Program-made: the position numbers and the translations under genes
The notes under the pieces: model-generated
Database searches by the model: none
The model's input: the letters and a program-made list of their open reading frames with translations, nothing else
Told to the model about the DNA's origin: nothing
NCBI GenBank assembly: GCA_030147305.1
Contig: JASLAE010000155.1
Coordinates: forward strand, 1-11,056
Source of the DNA: Cesiribacter sp.
GTDB taxonomy: Bacteria; Bacteroidota; Bacteroidia; Cytophagales; Cyclobacteriaceae
Length of the DNA: 11,056 bases
Direction of reading: 5' to 3'
Shown here: positions 1-5,858 of the stretch, piece after piece
How the letters are laid out: each line of letters opens with the position of its first letter
Numbering within the stretch: the first letter of the stretch is position 1

Positions 1-1
1 C

Positions 2-301
2 CTTGCTATGGCCCTGAAACAAGGGGCTAACCTCCTGCTTTTGGACGAACCTACCAACGACCTGGATGTAAACACTCTGCGTGCCCTGGAAGAAGGACTT
101 GAGAACTTCGGTGGCTGTGCCGTGATCATCACCCACGACCGCTGGTTCCTGGACCGTGTCGCTACCCATATTCTGGCCTTTGAGGGTAACTCACAGGTAT
201 ACTTCTTCGACGGTAATTATTCCCAGTACGAAGAGAACCGCCGCCAGCGCCTGGGTACCGATGCTACGCCTAAGCGCATCAAGTACAAGAGCCTTGTATA
301 G
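2..301 (+). CDS. ettA: EttA-type ABC-F translational throttle ATPase, C-terminal fragment
   Basis: This is the last ~99 codons of an ABC-F ATPase; the reading frame is already open at base 2, so the gene begins outside the window. ABC-F proteins of the EttA type bind the ribosomal E site and couple elongation to the ATP/ADP ratio. Visible are the Walker B/D-loop segment LLLLDEPTNDLD, the H-loop (ITHDRWFLD), and an EttA-like tail running HILAFEGNSQV, FFDGNYSQYEENRRQRLG and ending RIKYKSLV. That ending closely resembles the RIKYK tail of EttA and helps separate it from Uup or YheS paralogues. There is no membrane segment, as expected for a cytosolic ABC-F protein. The gene ends 16 bp before a strong terminator, so it is the last gene of its transcript. 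The family call is firm; the EttA subfamily is inferred from the tail. Confidence 0.93.
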   Translation, partial: LAMALKQGANLLLLDEPTNDLDVNTLRALEEGLENFGGCAVIITHDRWFLDRVATHILAFEGNSQVYFFDGNYSQYEENRRQRLGTDATPKRIKYKSLV

Positions 302-317
302 AGCTTAAATAAATTAA

Positions 318-350
318 AAAAAGCCCGGCTGCTAATCAGCCGGGCTTTTT
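318..350 (+). terminator. Rho-independent terminator of ettA
   Basis: A GC-rich 9-bp stem, GCCCGGCTG (323-331) with CAGCCGGGC (337-345), closes a 5-nt loop and is followed directly by TTTTT (346-350). The A-run at 318-322 extends the pairing. It lies 16 bp after the ettA stop codon. The A-run on the left side would also let it work in reverse, but no leftward gene feeds it. Confidence 0.9.
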
Positions 351-475
351 ATATTCCGGAACAAGCGTTTATTCAGTTTTATGAATAGCGGCACAAATCT
401 ATATATTTCCTTTTTTCTCCGGGCCATGCAACCTTTCCGGATTGAGCTGCATCTTCTTCTAAATTACCCTTAATT

Positions 476-1159
476 ATGAAAAAATTCACCTACACGCTCA
501 TAGCAGTGATACTCGTTAGCCTGAGTTCCTGCCTGGAGATTACCGAACAGGTCCGCATGCATGACAATGGTTCCGGCCAGCTTACCTTCACTGTAGATAT
601 GTCTGAGGCCAAGCCCCTGCTGGAAATGGCAGAACGCTTCTCTGATGACACGAATCCCGATGAAGTAAGCGGTGATTTGAAAACGGGCATGACAGATGCA
701 CATAAGCGCCTGCAGTCTGTAAAAGGCATTCATCATCCTACCCTTATCAAATCAGAAAATGGCTTACTCTCAGGCATCACCTTTGAATTTGACAATGTAG
801 ATGCGCTGAATAAGGCTATGAATGCGCTGCAGAAAAATGATAACAAGGAGTACGAGCAGTATTTTGGCTGGGACGGAAAGCAGCTTCACCGCCTTAATAC
901 ACTTAAAATGGAAAGCCAGATCAAGGATGGGGCTACCAATGATTTTGCCGGTATGGACATGACCATTAATGGCAAAAGCATGAAGGATATGATGAAGAGC
1001 ATGGTATACCGCACCGAGTACACCTTTGACAAACCTGTGCAGGGTGTAAGCAACGCCAATGCTACCCTTAGTGCAGACAAACGCAAGGTAACAGTAGAAC
1101 GCTACCTGCTGGACGATACCCGCCAGGCCAGCACCCTGGAGAACGTCATTAAGTTTTAG
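476..1159 (+). CDS. Unrecognised secreted lipoprotein (227 aa)
   Basis: The product starts MKK, has a hydrophobic segment at about residues 4-16, and then a lipobox L16-S17-S18-C19. It should therefore be processed by signal peptidase II and anchored as a lipoprotein, with C19 as the lipidated residue. Residue 20 is Leu and 21 Glu, so there is no Asp at +2. The mature part is hydrophilic and begins with a beta-strand-like stretch (EQVRMHDNGSGQLTFTVDM). That polar, Gly-Ser-rich start resembles bacterial lipoproteins of the LppM/DUF3153 type, but the resemblance is loose. The rest is rich in Met, Lys and Asp, including a stretch with four MK or MM pairs near residues 164-179. I do not recognise a catalytic motif. 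The ATG at 476 is the only start that gives a complete signal peptide. A weak -7-like TATATTTC (402-409) lies upstream, without a good -33 element. The gene has its own terminator and is probably monocistronic. Confidence 0.8.
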   Translation: MKKFTYTLIAVILVSLSSCLEITEQVRMHDNGSGQLTFTVDMSEAKPLLEMAERFSDDTNPDEVSGDLKTGMTDAHKRLQSVKGIHHPTLIKSENGLLSGITFEFDNVDALNKAMNALQKNDNKEYEQYFGWDGKQLHRLNTLKMESQIKDGATNDFAGMDMTINGKSMKDMMKSMVYRTEYTFDKPVQGVSNANATLSADKRKVTVERYLLDDTRQASTLENVIKF

Positions 1160-1174
1160 AATAAGTGATTGGTA

Positions 1175-1221
1175 TAGGGCGCTGTGCTGCTAACTTTTTA
1201 GCACAGCGCCCTACTTTTTTT
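1175..1221 (+). terminator. Rho-independent terminator after the lipoprotein gene
   Basis: A perfect 14-bp stem (1175-1188 with 1200-1213; core GGGCGCTGTGCT / AGCACAGCGCCC) closes an 11-nt loop and is followed by C and then seven T (1215-1221). It begins 15 bp after the lipoprotein stop. The stop of the convergent zinc hydrolase gene lies just to the right (1227). On that strand the hairpin is followed by mixed sequence rather than T, so it should work mainly rightward. Confidence 0.9.
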
Positions 1222-1226
1222 ACTTT

Positions 1227-2210
1227 TTAATCTTCATGTTCCCGTAGCAGAGGATGGTCTTTGCGCTGCCAAAGCAGCTTTTCTTCCTCGAGGCGCTGCT
1301 GTTGCACTTCGGTCAGGGGCACGTTCAGCAGGCTTTGCAGGTCTGGCTGACCGGCATCTACCCAACAGGTGTACCAGTAGTCGGCCACCATCTTCACAGA
1401 CCTGCGCATTTGCCGCTCTACCTGTCCGGCCAGCATCTGCTGGTAAGCCGCTGAAAATTCGCGGCTGTAGGTGCGCACCATCAGGCCGTTACGCTCTTCA
1501 TACACCCACTTCTTTTCTTCTGAGAATTGGCTGGTAAGCTGCTTTTCGAAGCGAAGGACTGAATCTACGGCGCCATGGGCCTGCGCTACGGCCTGCCAAA
1601 TGTAGCCCTGTGGTGCATTTATATATTGGGCTTTGCCTATCCACAACGCATAACTATCTACAAAAAGCTCTGGCAGGCGCGATTCCCAAAAACCATGAAT
1701 GCCCCGCTGGCCGGTTAGCTGTCCATTATAATTCTCTGTGGTATGCAGCGGCACATTGGCATCGGCTATGTAATGGCCCAGATCTGCAGACAGGCGCAGT
1801 ATAGCTTCCTTATCTTTATTACGCATTGCCTCTGTGAGCCAGTGTTTGGTGCGGTACACATGCCAGGGCACAATGCCATAGGCGCGTAGCGTATCTTCGG
1901 TATACATGTCTACAGCATCCTGCCAGCGCTGAGGCACTTTGTGCAAAGCACTATCACCATAAACATCCAGGTCTATGTAGTGCCGCTCAGCCTCTCCGGC
2001 AACGGCATAGCGCCGGCGGTCGGGGTTCACTGCATTTTCTGTAATGTACTGAATGTGATATTTATAAAAAGTAAACATCTCTGGCGGCAGCGAAAATACA
2101 GCAAGCCTGTTAATAAGCTGATGGGCGTAAAAGCCCCAGTAAACATCCTTAGCAACTGGCAGTGCCGCTGTGGGCCATAAGAACAGAAATAAAAACAATA
2201 AACGCCTCAT
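1227..2210 (-). CDS. Secreted zinc hydrolase, phospholipase C / S1-P1 nuclease superfamily
   Basis: The 327-aa product has a signal peptide (MRRLLFLFLFLWPTAALPVA) followed almost at once by W25. In this superfamily the mature N-terminal Trp binds a trinuclear zinc site. Candidate zinc ligands are visible in order: W25, H30 (WGFYAH), D80/D82 (HYIDLD), H117 (PWHVY), H146 and D150 (GHYIAD), H156 (PLHTTEN), and H172 and E176 (HGFWE). The H146-D150-H156 spacing is the family signature. W25-H30 spacing is like S1/P1 nuclease, while the HxxxE pair is like bacterial phospholipase C. Substrate is therefore unresolved: phosphodiester in phospholipid or nucleic acid. The product is presumably periplasmic or secreted. 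A GTG seven codons upstream (2231) is possible, but the ATG at 2210 puts two Arg directly before the hydrophobic core. Transcription is leftward, away from rpsT and converging on the lipoprotein gene. Confidence 0.88.
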   Translation of the reverse strand: MRRLLFLFLFLWPTAALPVAKDVYWGFYAHQLINRLAVFSLPPEMFTFYKYHIQYITENAVNPDRRRYAVAGEAERHYIDLDVYGDSALHKVPQRWQDAVDMYTEDTLRAYGIVPWHVYRTKHWLTEAMRNKDKEAILRLSADLGHYIADANVPLHTTENYNGQLTGQRGIHGFWESRLPELFVDSYALWIGKAQYINAPQGYIWQAVAQAHGAVDSVLRFEKQLTSQFSEEKKWVYEERNGLMVRTYSREFSAAYQQMLAGQVERQMRRSVKMVADYWYTCWVDAGQPDLQSLLNVPLTEVQQQRLEEEKLLWQRKDHPLLREHED

Positions 2211-2282
2211 TAAGAAAAAGAACGCCTGCACTCCCGCCTTTGTTAAAGCGGAAACTATATGATTTTAAAGCTGCAGGAGAGT

Positions 2283-2313
2283 TTTGTAAATAAAAATACT
2301 TGTATTATCTTTG
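2283..2313 (+). promoter_or_regulatory. Bacteroidota sigma-ABfr-type promoter of rpsT
   Basis: TTTG at 2283-2286 (-33 element) is followed 19 nt later by TATCTTTG at 2306-2313, an exact match to the -7 consensus TAnnTTTG. Transcription should begin near 2318-2321, giving a leader of about 33 nt before the rpsT ATG at 2353. There is no Shine-Dalgarno at normal spacing; AAGGA (2348-2352) abuts the start codon directly and is too close to act as one. Confidence 0.8.
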
Positions 2314-2352
2314 CAAACTCAAATCAGAAGATTAGGCTAACGGAAATAAGGA

Positions 2353-2604
2353 ATGGCACACCACAAATCAGCACTGAAGAGAATTCGGTCTAACGAAGCC
2401 AAGCGGCTGCGCAACCGTTATCAGGCAAAAACAACTCGTACGTTCATCAAACGGCTCAAAAGCACCAATGACAAATCTGAGGCGCAAGAGCTCCTGAAAA
2501 CAGTTACTTCTATGCTGGATAAGCTTGCAAAAAAGAACATCATCCACAAGAACAAAGCATCTAACAATAAGAGCAAACTGGCCCGTCACGTTGCCAGTCT
2601 GTAA
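2353..2604 (+). CDS. rpsT: 30S ribosomal protein S20
   Basis: An 83-aa, very basic protein beginning MAHHKSALKRIRSNEAKRLRN, which is the diagnostic N-terminus of S20. S20 binds 16S rRNA early in small-subunit assembly and is a helical bundle. The later segment (SMLDKLAKKNIIHKNKASNNKSKLARHV) matches the second helix pair, and the length is normal for the family. The gene has a strong upstream promoter and a terminator 26 bp after its stop codon, so it is transcribed alone. It is flanked by the divergent zinc hydrolase gene and by radC downstream. Nothing is unusual in the sequence. Confidence 0.98.
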   Translation: MAHHKSALKRIRSNEAKRLRNRYQAKTTRTFIKRLKSTNDKSEAQELLKTVTSMLDKLAKKNIIHKNKASNNKSKLARHVASL

Positions 2605-2629
2605 TTGTACGGTGAAAAGAAAAGCATTT

Positions 2630-2655
2630 AGGCTGCCCTTTAGGCAGCCTTTTTT
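2630..2655 (+). terminator. Rho-independent terminator of rpsT
   Basis: An 8-bp stem, AGGCTGCC (2630-2637) with GGCAGCCT (2643-2650), closes a CTTTA loop and is followed by TTTTT (2651-2655). It lies 26 bp after the rpsT stop and separates it from radC. Confidence 0.9.
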
Positions 2656-2732
2656 ATTTCCCCGCTACGGGGCAGCTAAACATTTGAGCGATTCCAGGCC
2701 TTGTATTGTTAAAAGTTAAAAGCAACATTGGC

Positions 2733-3440
2733 ATGGAACGTACCGAAGACCGCCTGGACAGAATCAGCATTCGCAATTGGGCAGAGGAGGACCGTCCCAG
2801 GGAAAAACTCCTGCTAAAAGGTAAGGCAGCCCTAAGCGATGCTGAGCTGATGGGCATACTCATAGGTTCGGGCACCAAATCGATGTCAGCCGTAGATGTA
2901 TGCAAGCTCATCCTGCAAAAAGCAGATAATAACCTCAATGAGCTTGCGCGCCTTTCTGTCAAAGACCTGCAGAAGTTCAAGGGCATTGGCGAAGCAAAGG
3001 CCATCAGCATTGTTGCAGCCCTGGAATTAGGCCGCCGCCGCAAAGAAGCAGATCCCATGAAGCGTATTAAGATTACCAGCTCTCAGGATGCTTATGATGC
3101 TATTAAACCGGAGCTTTGGGACAAACAGCAGGAAGAGTTTTGGGTTTTACTGCTCAACCGTGCCAACCAGGTAATTTTTAAAGCGCAGGCAAGCCTGGGT
3201 GGCGTCTCCGGCACTGTTGCAGATCCGAAGGTTATTTTTAAGCTGGCGCTGGACCACCTGGCTTCTGCCATCATCTTAATTCACAACCACCCCAGCGGAA
3301 ACTTAAAACCCAGTGAAGCAGATCTGCGCCTTACAAAAAAATTAAAAGAAGCAGGCAACATGCTGGATATTCCAGTGCTGGACCATCTGATCTTTACAGA
3401 CCATAGTTACTACAGCTTTGCCGATGAAGGGTCCCTTTAG
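2733..3440 (+). CDS. radC: RadC-family JAB/MPN-domain protein
   Basis: A 235-aa RadC (UPF0758) protein. A helix-hairpin-helix-like segment (KFKGIGEAKAISIVAALELG, residues 81-100) precedes an MPN/JAB domain. The metalloprotease-type JAMM motif is complete: a Glu at 134/135, then H184-N-H186-P-S-G, S194 and D197 with the canonical H-x-H-x7-S-x2-D spacing. Despite the historical link to DNA repair, RadC's biochemical role is not established; it is one of the commonest Bacteroidota genes and also occurs on mobile elements. The ATG at 2733 is preferred over an in-frame TTG at 2706, because the latter adds nine non-conserved residues and the sequence from MERTEDR onward fits the family. The gene follows the rpsT terminator. 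This copy has no neighbouring integrase or plasmid genes, so it looks chromosomal. Confidence 0.95.
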   Translation: MERTEDRLDRISIRNWAEEDRPREKLLLKGKAALSDAELMGILIGSGTKSMSAVDVCKLILQKADNNLNELARLSVKDLQKFKGIGEAKAISIVAALELGRRRKEADPMKRIKITSSQDAYDAIKPELWDKQQEEFWVLLLNRANQVIFKAQASLGGVSGTVADPKVIFKLALDHLASAIILIHNHPSGNLKPSEADLRLTKKLKEAGNMLDIPVLDHLIFTDHSYYSFADEGSL

Positions 3441-3479
3441 AAAAAGGATTCCCGCAGCTCGTGTGCAAGCTGCGGGAAT
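3441..3479 (-). terminator. Hairpin between convergent genes, terminator-like on the minus strand
   Basis: A perfect 12-bp stem (3448-3459 with 3468-3479; core CCCGCAGCT / AGCTGCGGG) closes an 8-nt loop 8 bp after the radC stop. Read rightward it is followed by TACTCCTCC and has no T-tract. Read leftward it is followed by CCTTTTT. It therefore fits a terminator for transcripts arriving from the PIG-L gene (about 250 nt of 3' UTR) better than for radC, although it may serve as a 3'-end stabiliser for radC. Confidence 0.55.
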
Positions 3480-3732
3480 TACTCCTCCCCTCGTAAATTT
3501 CTTTAAAGTGCAATTTAAGCTTCTGTTCTCTATGAGCACAGCGGCTTAAAGTTTTACTTTAACTAAAGTTACCAATTCCCTTTGATACAGGCAATTAAAA
3601 TTTAACAAATATTTAATGCGTAGAACTTTTAAGGTAATTTTAGTTTAAACAATAAACATAACTAAATCCATTTTATGTAATTGCGTGTTTAAACGTAGAC
3701 CCAAATGCAATGCCTGGTTTTAGTGCTAACAT
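3480..3732. other. AT-rich non-coding spacer between convergent genes
   Basis: About 250 bp between the radC hairpin and the PIG-L stop codon, clearly more AT-rich than the flanking genes. I find no credible protein gene: the longest ATG frames are 5 to 10 codons, or overlap the PIG-L 3' end in antisense. It contains two copies of the palindrome GTTTAAAC (3643-3650 and 3687-3694, 44 bp apart) and a small inverted repeat ACTTTA-AC-TAAAGT near 3553-3566. No clear TAnnTTTG promoter or tRNA-like fold is visible. Confidence 0.6.
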
Positions 3733-4476
3733 TTAAGCCCGGACATAGCGCTTTTGCTGGGCAGGCAGCTCCTCCGTAAGATCCTTCAACGGGGGGTTAT
3801 GCTCCTCTTCATAAATCTCGAAGTGTACTTTATCGCCAATAAGATCAATCACCCCTATTTTTTCTATTACTTCCTGGTAAGTTTTATAGCAGTCCAGGGC
3901 TTTCTTCATCACTGCTACATCGACCGGCCTTAGCTGTAGCACGCAATCAATGTCTGCCTGACTGGATTGTTTTAGCCGCAAGCCATTAGACTCTACTGCC
4001 GGCCCTTCCCGATCGGGCATTGTAAAAAAAGCCAGGCGCTGCAAATAACGGGCACCCTCGTCTCGCATCTGCAAATACAAGCGCTTAATAATGGCATGCA
4101 TGACCAGATGATCATGAAAACCACTAATGCCATGCACGGGATAAGAAACGACTATGTCGGGCTGCAGGCGCTCAATCTGCTTTTTCACAGTATTCTCTAT
4201 TTGCCGCGGGTCCATTTCTTTCAGGCCGCTGTCTGGCAGGTTCAGCACCGTCATGCTGCTGAGGCCTAAAACTTTTTCTACCGCCAGCATTTCCCGATAG
4301 CGCACTTCTCCCATCTGCTCTATGCTGAGTCCAAGCTTATGCCGTTGCTTAGTAGCCCCGCCCCTGGTGAGGGTAAGCAGGTGTACCTGGTGGCCCTGAG
4401 CCAGTTGTTGAAACATAGCAGCCGCCGGACCAAAAGATTCGTCGTCGGGATGAGGAAAAATATAGAGATACTTCAT
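3733..4476 (-). CDS. PIG-L/LmbE-family zinc N-deacetylase
   Basis: A 247-aa protein of the PIG-L (LmbE, PF02585) family. These zinc enzymes remove acetyl groups from N-acetylglucosamine-type substrates; relatives include MshB and BshB, and enzymes acting on other amino sugars. The N-terminal motif PHPDDE (residues 8-13) supplies H9 and D12 as zinc ligands and D11 as the likely catalytic base. The third ligand is H123 in GISGFHDH, a variant of the usual GHPDH with Phe and His replacing His and Pro. There is no signal peptide, so it is cytosolic. A role in bacillithiol synthesis (BshB) is possible because many Bacteroidota make that thiol, but no other bsh gene is nearby and the substrate cannot be assigned. 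It is transcribed leftward, divergent from the serine hydrolase with 128 bp between the two starts. Confidence 0.92.
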   Translation of the reverse strand: MKYLYIFPHPDDESFGPAAAMFQQLAQGHQVHLLTLTRGGATKQRHKLGLSIEQMGEVRYREMLAVEKVLGLSSMTVLNLPDSGLKEMDPRQIENTVKKQIERLQPDIVVSYPVHGISGFHDHLVMHAIIKRLYLQMRDEGARYLQRLAFFTMPDREGPAVESNGLRLKQSSQADIDCVLQLRPVDVAVMKKALDCYKTYQEVIEKIGVIDLIGDKVHFEIYEEEHNPPLKDLTEELPAQQKRYVRA

Positions 4477-4604
4477 AAATAAATGTTACAACAATAGAAT
4501 AGTCCTGCAATATTTTTGTTTCAATGCCTCCCCAAAACAAATAAAATATATTAACCTGCCACTTTATTTAACGTAAGGTAGTTGTACCGTTCAAATCGGC
4601 ATAC

Positions 4605-5735
4605 ATGAAAAAAGCCCGTTTTGTTGTTATTCCCCTGGTTGTACTTATGATAGGCTATTTTGCAGTGCCCCCTTACCTGCGGATGGCCCTTACTTATTTT
4701 ACACCGGACCTGGATGATTATACTGTTTTCGAGAATAGAAAAGTCAGGGCAGGCTTTGAAGAACCACTAATCATGCGGGCGGGCGCAGGCAGGATGCAAT
4801 TGCCAGACACACTCCAGGAAAAGATAGAAGATTTAGATCCTGTAGCGCTGCTCTTGTTGAAAGATGGCAATATCTTCTATGAACAGTACTGGGACGGCTA
4901 CGGCCCAGATTCATACTCCAACTCCTTTTCGGTTGCCAAAAGTATTGTAAGCCTGCTGGTAGGCATTGCCATTCAAAATGGAAACATACACAGCCTGGAC
5001 GATCCTATTGGCCGCTACCTGCCGCATTACCAGGGGCAGCCTACTACTATTCGCCATTTGCTGATGATGAGCAGCGGCCTGGAATGGAACGAGTCTTATT
5101 CGTCGCCCTTTAGTGTTACTACCAAAGCGTATTATGGCGAAAGCCTCCGGGAGCTGATGAATACCCTTAGCATTGTGGAAACACCGGGCCAGAAGTGGAA
5201 CTACCAAAGCGGCAACACACAGCTGCTGGCCATGATACTAGAAAAAGCTACAGGTGTTTCTATCAGTGAGTATGCCTCTCAGATGCTCTGGAAACCCATT
5301 GGGGCTTCCAGAGATGCGCTTTGGAGCCTGGACAGACCCGATGGTATTGAAAAGGCTTATTGCTGTTTTAATGCCAATGCCCGGGATTTTGCCCGCCTTG
5401 GCCAGCTGGTTCTTGACAGTGGGCAGTGGCAGGGCAATCAGATTGTTCCAAAACCGTATTTACGCAAAGCGCTTTCGCCTCAGCAGCAGCTCATCGATAT
5501 GGAGGGCAAGCCTGTAGACTTCTATGGCTATCATTGGTGGATGGTTCCCTACAATGGTGAACTGATTCCCTATGCCAGGGGCATCCTAGGGCAGTATATT
5601 TTTATTTTTCCCCGGGAAAGGGCTGTGCTGGTACGGCTGGGCCACGATCGCAGCGATGAGTACATCGACAATCACCCGGAAGATGTGTATGTTTACCTGG
5701 CGACAGCGCGCTACCTTTTGGAAAAAATTGATTAA
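4605..5735 (+). CDS. Membrane-anchored serine hydrolase, beta-lactamase/NylB fold
   Basis: A 376-aa protein with an N-terminal hydrophobic segment (residues about 5-23, after MKKAR). It acts as a signal anchor or uncleaved signal peptide, with the catalytic domain outside the cytoplasm. Family motifs are in order: S109-V-A-K112 (SxxK nucleophile and base), Y200-Q-S202 in WNYQSGN (the YxN position), and the G326-ILGQYI segment in place of KTG. SxxK with Tyr-x-Ser resembles the 6-aminohexanoate-dimer hydrolase (NylB) and EstB-like carboxylesterase branch more than true class C beta-lactamases, which have YxN and KTG. Length and the HLLMMSSGLEW motif fit PF00144. The substrate is unknown; esterase, amidase or peptide hydrolase are all possible. 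No terminator is evident before the next gene 123 bp downstream, so read-through is possible. Confidence 0.9.
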   Translation: MKKARFVVIPLVVLMIGYFAVPPYLRMALTYFTPDLDDYTVFENRKVRAGFEEPLIMRAGAGRMQLPDTLQEKIEDLDPVALLLLKDGNIFYEQYWDGYGPDSYSNSFSVAKSIVSLLVGIAIQNGNIHSLDDPIGRYLPHYQGQPTTIRHLLMMSSGLEWNESYSSPFSVTTKAYYGESLRELMNTLSIVETPGQKWNYQSGNTQLLAMILEKATGVSISEYASQMLWKPIGASRDALWSLDRPDGIEKAYCCFNANARDFARLGQLVLDSGQWQGNQIVPKPYLRKALSPQQQLIDMEGKPVDFYGYHWWMVPYNGELIPYARGILGQYIFIFPRERAVLVRLGHDRSDEYIDNHPEDVYVYLATARYLLEKID

Positions 5736-5858
5736 GAAGAAAAAGCTTGCGTGCCAGCATCAAATTAACCAGTAAAATCGTTATAGCTCTGTACGTCATT
5801 TAGCAGAGAAACTACTTTTATCACCAGAGGCGCTGCCCTACTTAATGCTATTATTGAT

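Noticed and set aside
2733..3440. radC as a sign of an integrated mobile element
   Set aside because: No integrase, transposase, att-like repeat or plasmid gene is nearby. It sits directly behind rpsT among housekeeping genes.
3616..3648. Ten-codon ORF reading MRRTFKVILV in the radC/PIG-L spacer
   Set aside because: It resembles the start of a protein but ends at once in TAA, and the other frames do not continue it. It is too short to call a gene or pseudogene.
4605..5735. Calling the serine hydrolase a class C beta-lactamase resistance gene
   Set aside because: YxN and KTG motifs are replaced (YQS and GILG), and the sequence fits the NylB/EstB-like branch. There is no AmpR-type regulator beside it.
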